Numbered from the stretch's first letter, positions 26,713 through 35,473 are shown. The stretch is DNA of 64,000 nucleotides from Phenylobacterium immobile (ATCC 35973) (GCF_001375595.1 NZ_CVJQ01000003.1:1-64000); one strand, 5' to 3'. Translations and numbers: made by a program. Notes: a model not told the origin generated them from the sequence alone.

Positions 26713-28056
26713 ATGTCCCAACACCGTCAACTGAAGCTCGGCGTCGCCCTGGTCGGCGTCGGCAACGACCAGTTCGGCTGGCGCGATCCGGAACTGCCCG
26801 GCGACGCGTCCGTCAGCATCGACTGGTTCATCGAGAACGCTCGCCTGGCCGAAGCCGCGAAGTTCGACTTCGTCTTCATGGTAGACAGCCCGTTCATCAC
26901 CCCGGACACCACGCCGCACTATCTGAACCGGCTGGAGCCGCTGACGCTGTTGTCGGCGCTGGCGGTATCCACCTCGAAGATCGGCCTGATCGCCACGGCC
27001 ACCACCTCGTTTTGGGAGCCGTACAACCTCGCCCGGCTTCTGGCCTCGGTGGATAATATCAGCCATGGCCGCGTCGGCTGGAACGTGGTCACCACCGGCC
27101 TGGAAGGCGCGGCGAAAAACTACGGCCGCGAGGAGCACATCGACCACGCCGTCCGCTATCGCCGGGCTCATGAGTTCGTCGAGGTCGTGAAAGGCCTGTG
27201 GGACAGCTACGAGGACGACGCCTTCCCCCGCGACAAGGAAAACGGCGTCTTCCTGGACAAGCCCAAGCAGCACGCCCTGAACCACAAGGGCGAATTCTTC
27301 AGCGTCGCCGGCCCCCTGGCGCTCAGCCGGTCCAAGCAGGGCCAGCCAGTCCTTTTCCAGGCTGGCATCAGCGAGGATGGCCGCAACCTGGCCGCCAACA
27401 TCGCCGAAGGCATCTACGCCGGCGTCGAAGGTTTTGACGATGCGGTCGATTACTACGCCGACATCAAGGCCCGCATGGTCGCGCTTGGCCGCAACCCCGA
27501 GCACATCACGATCGTTCCCTCCATCCAGCCTGTCATCGAAGACACCGACGAAGCCGCCTGGGCCCGCGTCGGCGACCGCCAGGAGAAGCTCGACTTCAAC
27601 AAGCTGCTGGTCGGGCTGGGCCGGCCGTTCGGTTATCACGACTTCAGCCAGTACGACCTCGACGCGCCTTTCCCTGACGTCTCGAACCTCAGCCTCAACA
27701 GCTACAAGGGCAACGCCGAGCGGATCGTCAAACGCGCCCGCGACAACAACTGGACCCTGCGCGAAACAGTCTTGAACCAGGCCGAGCGCCGCCACGGCTT
27801 CGTGGGTTCGCCGCAGACGGTGGCCGATGAGATCCAGCAGTGGTTCGAAGGCCGCGCCTGCGACGGCTTCAACCTGTGGGTCTCGCGTCCTAGCGACTTC
27901 AAGAAATTCCGCGAGCAGGTCATCCCGATCCTGCAGGAGCGCGGAATCTTCAAGACCGAGTATCAGCACGACACCCTGCGCGGGCACCTGGGCCTGCCCG
28001 TACCGGAGAACCGCTGGGCCCGCCAGGCGGCGCAGACCCTGCAAGCCGCCGAATAG
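26713..28056 (+). CDS. NtaA/SnaA/DszA-type flavin-dependent monooxygenase
   Basis: The 447-residue LLM-class protein shows the family pattern Phe-Val-Phe-Met-Val-Asp-Ser-Pro-Phe near residue 55 and Gly-Arg-Val-Gly-Trp-Asn-Val-Val-Thr-Thr near 120. Relatives (NtaA, DszA, SnaA) use FMNH2 from a separate reductase to cleave C-N or C-S bonds, for example in nitrilotriacetate or dibenzothiophene sulfone. The ATG at 26713 follows GGAGG by five to six bases. It lies between the double-barrel receptor and the sulfonate genes and probably releases sulfite or an amine from an imported compound; this last point is inference. Confidence 0.88.
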   Translation: MSQHRQLKLGVALVGVGNDQFGWRDPELPGDASVSIDWFIENARLAEAAKFDFVFMVDSPFITPDTTPHYLNRLEPLTLLSALAVSTSKIGLIATATTSFWEPYNLARLLASVDNISHGRVGWNVVTTGLEGAAKNYGREEHIDHAVRYRRAHEFVEVVKGLWDSYEDDAFPRDKENGVFLDKPKQHALNHKGEFFSVAGPLALSRSKQGQPVLFQAGISEDGRNLAANIAEGIYAGVEGFDDAVDYYADIKARMVALGRNPEHITIVPSIQPVIEDTDEAAWARVGDRQEKLDFNKLLVGLGRPFGYHDFSQYDLDAPFPDVSNLSLNSYKGNAERIVKRARDNNWTLRETVLNQAERRHGFVGSPQTVADEIQQWFEGRACDGFNLWVSRPSDFKKFREQVIPILQERGIFKTEYQHDTLRGHLGLPVPENRWARQAAQTLQAAE

Positions 28057-28080
28057 AAGAGCTGTTTCCTCCCCGCCTTC

Positions 28081-28110
28081 AGCCCCGGCTCACGCCGGGG
28101 CTTTTTGTTT
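28081..28110 (+). terminator. Intrinsic terminator
   Basis: AGCCCCGGC and GCCGGGGCT form a perfect 9-base stem around TCAC, followed by TTTTTGTTT. It ends the rightward monooxygenase transcript 25 bases after the stop codon. Confidence 0.9.
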
Positions 28111-28132
28111 GCGGGGCAATCCTGTCTGGAGG

Positions 28133-29254
28133 TCAGGCGGCGAGCGCGGCCTGGCGGCGGGCGACTTCCGCACGAACCAGCGGGATCAGGTCGCGGCCAT
28201 ATTCCAGGGCGTCCTCCAGCGGATCGAAACCGCGGATGAGGATGGTGGAGACCCCAAGCTCCCAATACTCCATGAGCGACTCCGCCACCTGCTCGGGCGT
28301 GCCCACGAGACCGGTGGAGTTGCCGCCGGCGCCGGTCACGGCGGCCAGTTCGGTCCACAGGCGCTTGTCGACCACGCGGCCCTCGGCGGCGATCGCCAGC
28401 AGGCGCTGCGAGCCCACCGCCTGCGGCCGGCCGTTGGCGGGGATCAGCGCGTGATTGCGGCCGCCGGCGCGGAGGGCCTTGGCGGCTTCCAGGATCCGGT
28501 CGGCGCGGGCCCACGCCTCCTCCTCTGTGCGGCCGAGCACCGGCCGCAGCGAGAGCGAGAAACGGATCCGGTCGGCGCGGCCGTGGGCGGCGCCAGCCGC
28601 GCGGACCGCGTCGATTGTCTCCTTCACCTGCGCCAGGCTCTCGCCCCACAGGGCGTAGGCGTCGGCGTGCTTGCCGGCGACCGCGATGGCCTCCGGCGAG
28701 GAGCCCCCGAAGTAAATCGGAATGCGCGGCTGCTGGGCGGGCTTCACCGCCGAATAGGCGCCCTTCACCCGGTAGTGCTTGCCCTCATGGTCGAAGGGCG
28801 TGGTGCTGGATCAGGTCTGCTTGATGACGTCGAGATACTCGTCCGTGCGCTCGTAGCGCTCGGCCTTGGTGAGGAAGTCGCCGTCGCGGGCCTGCTCCTC
28901 GTCATTGCCGCCGGTGATGATGTGCACGGCCAGGCGGCCGCGGCTGAACTGGTCGAGGGTCGCCAGCTGGCGCGCCGCCAGGGTGGGCGCGACGAAGCCC
29001 GGCCGGTGGGCCAAAAGCAGGCCCAGGCGCTCGGTCTGCTGAAAGGCGTAGGACGCGATCTGGAAGCCGTCCGGCGAGGAGCTGAAATAGCCGATGAGCG
29101 CGCGGTCGAAGCCGGCGTGCTCGTGGCCGCGGGCGATGGCCCCCAGATAGGCGGTGTCGATCTCGCCGGGCGGACGACCGGAGCGCCGCACCTCCGACCC
29201 CGCCTGGGTCCCCAGGATGCCGATGAATTCGAGGGGGTGGCGATTGGCGGTCAT
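28133..29254 (-). pseudogene. SsuD-like alkanesulfonate monooxygenase interrupted by one TGA
   Basis: A single uninterrupted frame of 373 codons encodes an FMNH2-dependent alkanesulfonate monooxygenase-type protein, except for one TGA at 28811-28813 (codon 148). The downstream part continues the family in the same frame (Gly-Gly-Ser-Ser-Pro-Glu-Ala, then Gly-Asn-Ser-Thr-Gly-Leu-Val-Gly-Thr-Pro-Glu-Gln). The intact paralog at 33106 has Trp (TGG) at the matching position, so a single G-to-A change explains the stop. It may be a recent pseudogene, a sequencing error or read-through. It lies 25 bases downstream of ssuA in the same direction. Confidence 0.85.
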
Positions 29255-29279
29255 CTAGCGTTCCTAGGACGGCGGGCGA

Positions 29280-30356
29280 TCAGGCGGCCGGCTTGACCGG
29301 CGCGGCCCCGGCGGTCGAGACGGCGGCGGGCTTCACGAAGAGGTCGTTGAACGAGCTGTCGTAGCCGCCCTCCTTAAGGTCGGGGATCTTGTCGATCACA
29401 CCGGCGCGGCGGTAGCGCTCGAAGGTCGCCTTCTGCTCAAGCAGCACCGAGCTGTCGACGACGGCCAGTTCGCTGACCGAGCCCGCCGTGCCGCCGTAGC
29501 GGATGGCGGCGACCGGCACGCCGGTCTCCTTCGACCGCTGCTGGGCCAGTTCCTCCGGATGGGTGAGCGCCCACTGGCGGGCGCGGACATAGCGCTGCAC
29601 GAAGTCGCGCAGCAGGGGCTTCTTGGTCTCCAGCGCCTTGACGCTCGCCGACCAGTAGCCGCCGCCGCTGGTCGGCAGGTCGCGCGCGTCCTGCAGGACG
29701 CGGTCGCCGTTCTCGACGACGGCGATGCCGGTGTAGGGGTTCCAGGTCGCCCAGGCGTCGATCGAGCCGCTGGAGAGCGCGGCCTTGGCCTCGCCGTTGG
29801 TCAGGTAGACGAACTGGACGTCCTTGAAGTCGATGTGGGCGGCGTCGAGCAGGCGCAGCGCCACATCCTGGCCGATCGAGCCCTTCACCGTGGCGAGCTT
29901 CTTGCCGCGCAGATCCTGGATGGTCTTCAGGGGCGAATTGGCCGGGACGAGAATGGCCGTGCCACGGCCCGCCTCGGGGCCCCGCTCGACCACCCGGGTC
30001 ACCATGATCGCGCGGATCTGAGCCCCGTTGCCGTAGGCGAAGGCGAAAGGCGCGGCGCCCGTCGAGCCGACGTCCAGGGCGCCGGCCGACAGCGCCTCGA
30101 GCAGGGGCGCCGCCGCCGGCATCTCGGCCCATTCGATCTTGTAGGGCACATCCTTGAGCTCGCCGGCGGCCTCCAGGACCGCACGAACGCCGCCCTTCTG
30201 GTCGCCGACCCGCAGGACCGGCTTGTCGTCCTTCGCCGACGACCCGGCGCCGCCGCACGCCGCCAGGACCATGCCGGTGGCGGCGAGCGCGCCGACCAGG
30301 AGCGCGGTGAAGCCGCGACGTGACGAGACGGGGATGATGGAGGCGTTTGAGGTCAT
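29280..30356 (-). CDS. ssuA: Aliphatic sulfonate ABC transporter, substrate-binding protein
   Basis: The 358-residue periplasmic protein has a signal sequence with Ser-Arg-Arg-Gly-Phe (possible Tat export) and a lipobox-like Leu-Ala-Ala-Cys near residue 34. A SsuA/TauA-type fold follows, with Gly-Ser-Thr-Gly-Ala-Ala-Pro and Asp-Ala-Trp-Ala-Thr-Trp-Asn-Pro-Tyr. It would deliver sulfonates to the SsuC/SsuB importer encoded across the LysR gene. The C-terminal tail is Pro/Ala-rich. It lies downstream of the LysR gene on the same strand. Confidence 0.88.
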   Translation of the reverse strand: MTSNASIIPVSSRRGFTALLVGALAATGMVLAACGGAGSSAKDDKPVLRVGDQKGGVRAVLEAAGELKDVPYKIEWAEMPAAAPLLEALSAGALDVGSTGAAPFAFAYGNGAQIRAIMVTRVVERGPEAGRGTAILVPANSPLKTIQDLRGKKLATVKGSIGQDVALRLLDAAHIDFKDVQFVYLTNGEAKAALSSGSIDAWATWNPYTGIAVVENGDRVLQDARDLPTSGGGYWSASVKALETKKPLLRDFVQRYVRARQWALTHPEELAQQRSKETGVPVAAIRYGGTAGSVSELAVVDSSVLLEQKATFERYRRAGVIDKIPDLKEGGYDSSFNDLFVKPAAVSTAGAAPVKPAA

Positions 30357-30447
30357 GAGGCCTTTGATCGCCGATGGGGTGGGAAGTCACCGCAGAAATG
30401 CGGGTTTATTTCCCAGTTTTTCTCAATATTTCCGTGCCTTATGGATC

Positions 30448-31296
30448 TTATGAGGTTGCCTGCTCAAGGTCGGTCACCGCCGTTCGCAGCATGTCGGCCA
30501 GCTTCTCGATCGTCGGGTGCGGCCCGGCCCGGGTGCGGCTGACAAAGGCGACCGGGGGCAGGGACGGAAGGCCCGCGTCCGCTTCGATGATCCGGGTCGA
30601 GAAGGCGCGCGTCCGGCAGCTGACGGCCAGGCCGGAGTCCACCGCCGCGCGAAGCACCGAGAGGCTGGGCGTCTCCAGCACCACCCGATAGGGCCGGTTC
30701 TCGGCGTCCAGCGCGGCGAGCGCGGCCTCGCGGAAGCGGCAGGGCTCCTCCAGAATGGCCAGGGGCAGGACGTCGGCGGACAACAAGGCCGGGTCGCCGA
30801 ACCAGACCGTCTCGGCCACGGTGATCGCCCGCGGATCGTCGGCCGCGCCCATGCACAGGACGACGTCCAGCCGGTCCGACTTCAGAAGCTCCAGCAGCTC
30901 CATCGAGCCGCCGACGCGCACCTGCAGCTGGCTGTCGGGATTCAGGGCGGAGAAGCGCGCCAGCACGCCGCTGAGCAGGGTCTCGGCGAAGTCCTGCACC
31001 ATGCCGACCCGCGCCGGGCCCGCCAGGACGTCGCCGGTCAGGGCCGCCACCGCGCGGTCGTTGCTGGCGAGGATTTCGCGCGCGTGGGCGAGGAAGCTGC
31101 CACCCGCCGGGGTCAGCACCAGCCTGCGCCCTTCGCGATGGAAGAGCTGGGACTGCACGGTGTCCTCCAGCCGCTTCATCTGCAGGCTGAGCGCCGACTG
31201 GGTCACGAACACCCGCTCGCTGGCGCGCAACATGGTCCCGGAGTCGACGATGGCGACGAAGCTGCGCAGCAGTTCGGTAGGCAGGTTCACGACCAT
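30448..31296 (-). CDS. LysR-family regulator of the sulfonate genes
   Basis: The 282-residue protein has an N-terminal LysR helix-turn-helix (Met-Leu-Arg-Ala-Ser-Glu-Arg-Val-Phe-Val-Thr-Gln-Ser-Ala-Leu-Ser) and a co-inducer domain. It is divergent from ssuC over 122 bases and lies upstream of ssuA on the same strand, so it is placed to control both arms of the sulfonate import genes. It is shorter than CysB/Cbl, and sulfur-status sensing is inferred only from position. Confidence 0.88.
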   Translation of the reverse strand: MVVNLPTELLRSFVAIVDSGTMLRASERVFVTQSALSLQMKRLEDTVQSQLFHREGRRLVLTPAGGSFLAHAREILASNDRAVAALTGDVLAGPARVGMVQDFAETLLSGVLARFSALNPDSQLQVRVGGSMELLELLKSDRLDVVLCMGAADDPRAITVAETVWFGDPALLSADVLPLAILEEPCRFREAALAALDAENRPYRVVLETPSLSVLRAAVDSGLAVSCRTRAFSTRIIEADAGLPSLPPVAFVSRTRAGPHPTIEKLADMLRTAVTDLEQATS

Positions 31297-31345
31297 CGCC
31301 GCAGGACACCTATCAGGAGAGCTAAAGGGGTAGATGAGTTAAAGT

Positions 31346-31364
31346 CTATTGATACGATAGGATA
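31346..31364. promoter_or_regulatory. Candidate LysR operator in ssuC/LysR divergent promoter
   Basis: CTATTGATACGATAG has 4-base inverted arms (CTAT/ATAG) and runs into GATA. The CGATAGGATA part recurs in the 23446-23466 promoter region, the CGATAGGA segment there being on the opposite strand. TATTGATAC also recurs near 23570. It lies about 50 bases from each divergent start codon. Confidence 0.45.
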
Positions 31365-31418
31365 TATGGGTCTTACCTAGCAAGGCGCTGATGGCGCGAG
31401 AGTCCTTGTGAAGGCCCC

Positions 31419-32249
31419 ATGTCTGCTGCTGAGACGATCAGAAATTCTACGGACCGCACGATCGCGCTCCGCCGCTTCGCCGCGCCGAAGCTCTCGCTCG
31501 GCAACGGCCGCTGGGTGACCCCGGTCCTGGCGCTGCTCTTCTGGGAGTTGGGGTCGCGGACCGGGTTCATCTCCGCCCGCGTCCTGGCCGCGCCATCGAC
31601 CGTCGTTCAGACCCTGTGGTCGATGATCGTCTCGGGCGAACTGCCGTCCAACCTGGCGGTGTCGCTGACGCGCTCGGGCATCGGCCTGGGCCTCGGCCTC
31701 GCCATTGGCAGCGTGCTGGCCCTGATCGCCGGCCTGTCGAAGGCCGGCGAGGCGGGCATTGACCCCCTCATGCAGATCAAGCGCATGATCCCCAGCCTGG
31801 CGCTCACGCCCCTGCTGATCGTCTGGTTCGGCATCGGCGAGACCCCGAAGATCTTGCTGATCTTCCTGGGCGTCATCTTCGCCATCTACCTCAATCTCTT
31901 CTCCGGCATCCGCAACGTCGACGTGAAGCTCATCGAGGCGGGCCGCAGCTTCGGCCTCTCGCGCTGGGAGCAGATCGTCCACATCGTCCTGCCGGGCGCC
32001 ATGCCGGGCTTCTTCGTTGGGCTGCGCTTCGCCGCCGGCGGCTGCCTGATGCTGCTGGTGGTGGCCGAGCAGATCAATTCCTCGGCCGGCATCGGCTACC
32101 TGATCAACAACGCCCGTGACTTCATGCGCACCGACATCATCGTCGTCTGCCTGCTCGTCTACACCATCCTCGGCCTGACCGCGGACTTCCTGGTCCGCAG
32201 CCTCGAGGCCCGCGTCCTGCGCTGGCGCCCCGCCCTCATCAAATCCTGA
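31419..32249 (+). CDS. ssuC: Aliphatic sulfonate ABC transporter, permease
   Basis: The 276-residue protein has about six membrane segments and the EAA-type loop that contacts the ATPase (Glu-Ala-Gly-Arg-Ser-Phe-Gly-Leu-Ser-Arg-Trp-Glu near residue 172). It matches SsuC/TauC permeases. GAAGG precedes the ATG. It is followed 22 bases later by the ATPase gene and then by the monooxygenase and reductase genes, making an import-and-desulfonation operon. Confidence 0.9.
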   Translation: MSAAETIRNSTDRTIALRRFAAPKLSLGNGRWVTPVLALLFWELGSRTGFISARVLAAPSTVVQTLWSMIVSGELPSNLAVSLTRSGIGLGLGLAIGSVLALIAGLSKAGEAGIDPLMQIKRMIPSLALTPLLIVWFGIGETPKILLIFLGVIFAIYLNLFSGIRNVDVKLIEAGRSFGLSRWEQIVHIVLPGAMPGFFVGLRFAAGGCLMLLVVAEQINSSAGIGYLINNARDFMRTDIIVVCLLVYTILGLTADFLVRSLEARVLRWRPALIKS

Positions 32250-32271
32250 TCGAAAGTACGAGGCTTAGCCC

Positions 32272-33069
32272 ATGTCCCCGGCCGCCCTCCGCGCTCACCC
32301 GCTCGCCGCCCACACGCCTTCCGACGCCCAGGAGGCCGAACCGGCCGTCCGCGTCACCGGCTTCTCGCGCAGCTTCGGCGCGACCACTGTCCTGCACGAT
32401 CTGGACCTGAACATCGCCCAGGGCGAGTTCGTCGCCCTTCTGGGCCGCAGCGGCTCGGGCAAGACGACGCTCCTGCGGACCCTGGCGGGTCTCGATCAGG
32501 CGCCTGTCGAACAGGTCCGGACCCCCGACGCCCGCGCCGTGGTCTTCCAGGAGCCTCGTCTCCTGCCCTGGAAGCGGGTGTGGAAGAACGTCATCCTGGG
32601 CCTGCGCGGCGCCGATCGCGCCGCCGCCGAAGCGGCCCTGAAGGAAGTGGGCCTGGACCACCGCGCCGACGCCTGGCCGGCCACCCTCTCCGGCGGCGAG
32701 GCCCAACGCGCCTCGCTGGCCCGCGCCCTGGTGCGGCAGCCGAAGCTGCTGCTCCTCGACGAGCCCTTCGGCGCCCTGGACGCCCTGACGCGGTTGCGCA
32801 TGCATGACCTGGTGCTGTCGCTGTGGCGCAAGCATACGCCGGCCATCCTACTGGTGACGCACGACGTCGACGAGGCCATCGCGCTCGCCGACCGGGTCCT
32901 GGTGCTCGACGATGGCCGGATCATCGCCGAAGAGCGCGTGACCGCGCCGCGACCACGCCACCACGACCAGCAGTTCTACGCGATACGCGCCCGCCTGCTC
33001 GGCCATCTCGGCGTCGACGTCCTGGCCACCGGCCGCTCGGTCGACCCCCTGACCATCGCTGCCGAATAA
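32272..33069 (+). CDS. ssuB: Aliphatic sulfonate ABC transporter, ATP-binding protein
   Basis: The 265-residue ATPase has Walker A (Gly-Arg-Ser-Gly-Ser-Gly-Lys-Thr-Thr near residue 60), the signature Leu-Ser-Gly-Gly-Glu-Ala-Gln-Arg-Ala near 140, Walker B (Leu-Leu-Leu-Leu-Asp-Glu-Pro) and the switch His in Val-Thr-His-Asp-Val-Asp-Glu-Ala. It matches SsuB/TauB. GAGG lies eight bases before the ATG. It energises SsuC at the inner membrane. Confidence 0.92.
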   Translation: MSPAALRAHPLAAHTPSDAQEAEPAVRVTGFSRSFGATTVLHDLDLNIAQGEFVALLGRSGSGKTTLLRTLAGLDQAPVEQVRTPDARAVVFQEPRLLPWKRVWKNVILGLRGADRAAAEAALKEVGLDHRADAWPATLSGGEAQRASLARALVRQPKLLLLDEPFGALDALTRLRMHDLVLSLWRKHTPAILLVTHDVDEAIALADRVLVLDDGRIIAEERVTAPRPRHHDQQFYAIRARLLGHLGVDVLATGRSVDPLTIAAE

Positions 33070-33105
33070 CACCCCTCACCTTATCAGCCTGCACAGAGAC
33101 CTCCC

Positions 33106-34200
33106 ATGCCCGTTCAATTCATCGGCTTCATCGGCTCCAACTACACCTCTGAGATCCATCCGCCCCAGGGCCCGGTGATCAACCTCGAGCACATCGAGAA
33201 GGTCGCGCGCGTCCACGAGGACGGCGGCTTTCACCGCGCGCTCATCGCCTTCGGCTCGACCTCGCCCGAAAGCATCCTGATCGCCACCCATGCGGCGCAC
33301 GCGACCTCGCGTCTGGGTCTGATGATCGCCCACCGTCCGGGCTTCACCCAGCCGACGCTCGCGGCGCGCCAACTGGCCACGCTTGACCACATCTCCAAGG
33401 GCCGGGTCGCCGTCCACATCATCACCGGCGGCGCCGATGCCGAGATGCACCGCGACGGCGACATCTCGACCAAGGCGCAACGCTACGCCCGCACCAACGA
33501 ATACCTTGACGTCGTCCGCAGCGAGTGGACGAGCGACCAGCCCTTCGACTTCAAGGGCGAATTCTATGACGTCCAGGGCGGCTTCGCCTCGGTGAAGCCC
33601 CTGCAGAAGCCGCACATCCCGATCTTCTTCGGCGGCTCCTCGGACGAGGCCATCCCGGTGGCCGGCAAGCACGCCGACATCTTCGCCCTGTGGGGCGAGA
33701 CGCACGACCAGGTCCGCGAACAGATCAGCCGCATCCGCGCCGCGGCGGCCAAAAACGGTCGCGAGATCGAGTTCTCCCTCTCGCTACGCCCTGTCCTGGC
33801 CGACACGGAGGAAGCCGCCTGGAGGCGGGCCGAAGACATTGAGCACCGCGTTCGCGCACGCCGCGAAGCCCAGGGCCTGAAGACCGAGGGCCACGCGCCA
33901 CCCAACGCCGGCTCGCAGCGCCTGCTGGAGGCCGCCGCAAACGGCAAACGCCTCGACAAGCGCCTATGGACCGGCGTCGCCGCGCTCACCGGCGCCAGCG
34001 GCAATTCAACCGGCCTTGTCGGCACGCCGGAGCAGGTCGCCGACGCTTTGCTCGACTACTACGACCTTGGCGTCACCCACTTCCTGATCCGCGGCTTCGA
34101 CCCCCTGGAGGACGCAGTCGGCTATGGCCGCGACCTGATCCCGCTGGTCAAGGACCTGGTCGCTGAGCGAGACGCGCGCGGCGTGGCCAAGGCGAGCTGA
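33106..34200 (+). CDS. ssuD: SsuD-like FMNH2-dependent alkanesulfonate monooxygenase
   Basis: The 364-residue LLM-class protein is the intact paralog of the TGA-interrupted gene at 28133-29254. Matching landmarks are His-Ile-Ile-Thr-Gly-Gly-Ala, Phe-Phe-Gly-Gly-Ser-Ser-Asp-Glu-Ala and Gly-Asn-Ser-Thr-Gly-Leu-Val-Gly-Thr-Pro-Glu-Gln. SsuD oxidises alkanesulfonates to aldehyde and sulfite using reduced FMN. The flavin reductase 16 bases downstream would supply it. It is co-directional with ssuC and ssuB. Related sulfone monooxygenases such as SfnG share the fold, so the exact substrate is open. Confidence 0.87.
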   Translation: MPVQFIGFIGSNYTSEIHPPQGPVINLEHIEKVARVHEDGGFHRALIAFGSTSPESILIATHAAHATSRLGLMIAHRPGFTQPTLAARQLATLDHISKGRVAVHIITGGADAEMHRDGDISTKAQRYARTNEYLDVVRSEWTSDQPFDFKGEFYDVQGGFASVKPLQKPHIPIFFGGSSDEAIPVAGKHADIFALWGETHDQVREQISRIRAAAAKNGREIEFSLSLRPVLADTEEAAWRRAEDIEHRVRARREAQGLKTEGHAPPNAGSQRLLEAAANGKRLDKRLWTGVAALTGASGNSTGLVGTPEQVADALLDYYDLGVTHFLIRGFDPLEDAVGYGRDLIPLVKDLVAERDARGVAKAS

Positions 34201-34216
34201 AGACGGAGCGACCCCG

Positions 34217-34729
34217 ATGTCCGTCGAAGCCTTCCCGTTCGCGCCCTTCCGCCGCCCGGCGCCTGACCCAGCGCGCCGCGAAGCGCTTCGCGACAGCCTG
34301 GCCGATCTCGCCTCCAGCGTCGGCGTCGCCGCCTGCTGGGGGCCGGACGGACCGCGCGGCGTGCTGGTGCGTTCGCTGATGCGTGTCTCGGCCTCCCCGC
34401 CGCGGGTCTTGCTGAGCATCGACAAGGCCGCCGCCGGGCACGCCGCTCTGCTTGACGCCGAGGCCATCGGCCTGTCGATCCTGTCCGACGGTCAGCGCGA
34501 CGAGGCCGACCGCTTCGACGCCGCGAGCTCCCAGGCCTGGCTGGCCGGGCGCTGGAGCGAGACGGCCGACCAGCCGCCGACGCTTCTGGGCGCCCTGGCG
34601 GCGGTGATCGGGCGTGTCCGCTCGCGCATCGACGCGGGCAGCCATACGCTGTTGATTCTTGACCTCAGCGATGCCGAGCGCCGCGCCGGCGCGCCCCTCG
34701 TCTGTTTCGATCAGACTTACGCAGGCTAG
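34217..34729 (+). CDS. Flavin reductase-like protein (partner of SsuD)
   Basis: The 170-residue protein has the flavin-reductase split barrel (Leu-Val-Arg-Ser-Leu-Met-Arg-Val-Ser-Ala-Ser-Pro-Pro-Arg-Val-Leu-Leu-Ser). It is diverged from the reductases at 22254 and 44727. GGAG precedes the ATG, 16 bases after the ssuD stop. It most likely provides FMNH2 to the SsuD-like enzyme and perhaps to the other monooxygenases of the cluster. Confidence 0.82.
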   Translation: MSVEAFPFAPFRRPAPDPARREALRDSLADLASSVGVAACWGPDGPRGVLVRSLMRVSASPPRVLLSIDKAAAGHAALLDAEAIGLSILSDGQRDEADRFDAASSQAWLAGRWSETADQPPTLLGALAAVIGRVRSRIDAGSHTLLILDLSDAERRAGAPLVCFDQTYAG

Positions 34730-34754
34730 ATCCCGCCGCCCTGCGGAGACCCCC

Positions 34755-35345
34755 ATGGCCGCACGACTGCCCGACGCCGACCTCGACCAGTTGTTCCGCG
34801 CCGCGCGCACGCGCAATGGCTGGCGGCCCGAACCTATACCCGAGACGATGCTCCGAGAACTTTACGACCTGGCGAAATGGGGGCCGACCTCGGCCAACGT
34901 GAGCCCCGCGCGCTTCGTCTTCCTGACGAGCCCGGAGGCTAAGGCGCGGCTGGCGCCGCACCTGTCCAACGCCAACCGTGATAAGACCATGACGGCTTCG
35001 GCGGTGGTGATCGTCGCCTATGACCTGGCCTTCGCCGAGAAGATCCCGCAACTCTTCCCCCAGAACCCCGCCGCCGCCGCTTGGTTCGCCGACTCGACGG
35101 TCGCCCAGGAGACCGCCTTCCGCAACGGCAGCCTTCAAGGGGCCTATCTGATGCTGGCGGCCCGCGCGTTGGGCCTCGACTGCGGGCCCATGTCCGGCTT
35201 CGACAAGGCCGCCGTCGACGCTGAATTCTTCGCCGGCGCCGAGGTGCGGGCGAATTTCATCTGCAGCCTGAGCTATGGCACCGACGAGAAGCTCTTTCCC
35301 CGCCTCCCGCGCCTCGCCTTCGACGAAGCCTGCCAGCTGCTCTGA
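34755..35345 (+). CDS. Nitroreductase-family protein, RutE/malonic semialdehyde reductase type
   Basis: The 196-residue FMN protein matches RutE-like reductases: Arg-Thr-Arg-Asn-Gly-Trp, Lys-Trp-Gly-Pro-Thr-Ser-Ala-Asn and Gly-Pro-Met-Ser-Gly-Phe-Asp. RutE reduces malonic semialdehyde to 3-hydroxypropionate in uracil breakdown. No other rut genes are present, so here it may detoxify an aldehyde released by desulfonation. GGAG lies before the ATG at 34755. It is the last gene of the ssuC-ssuB-ssuD-reductase run. Confidence 0.85.
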   Translation: MAARLPDADLDQLFRAARTRNGWRPEPIPETMLRELYDLAKWGPTSANVSPARFVFLTSPEAKARLAPHLSNANRDKTMTASAVVIVAYDLAFAEKIPQLFPQNPAAAAWFADSTVAQETAFRNGSLQGAYLMLAARALGLDCGPMSGFDKAAVDAEFFAGAEVRANFICSLSYGTDEKLFPRLPRLAFDEACQLL

Positions 35346-35412
35346 ACCACCGCCAGGCGCTCCGAGCGCCCGCCCACGCAAAAGCGGCGTGTTCACGGCT
35401 TGACGACCCATA

Positions 35413-35425
35413 CTTACAGCGTAAG
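35413..35425. promoter_or_regulatory. Palindrome CTTAC-AGC-GTAAG
   Basis: Perfect 5-base arms around a 3-base spacer, 49 bases before the HpaB-like start codon. It shares the TTAC...GTAA core with the second palindrome about three helical turns downstream, as expected for a paired operator. Confidence 0.5.
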
Positions 35426-35440
35426 ATATCTCCAAAATCG

Positions 35441-35458
35441 CGTTTACATAAGTAAACG
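35441..35458. promoter_or_regulatory. Palindrome CGTTTAC-ATAA-GTAAACG
   Basis: Perfect 7-base arms with a 4-base spacer end 15 bases before the HpaB-like ATG, next to its ribosome-binding site. A repressor bound here would block initiation. The regulator is not identifiable; no TetR or GntR gene is adjacent. Confidence 0.6.
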
Positions 35459-35473
35459 TCTGGGAGAGACGCC

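Noticed and set aside
28811..28813. TGA as a selenocysteine codon in the SsuD-like gene
   Set aside because: The paralog has Trp, not Cys, at this site. I see no selenocysteine genes, and SsuD-type enzymes are not selenoproteins. A nonsense mutation is simpler.
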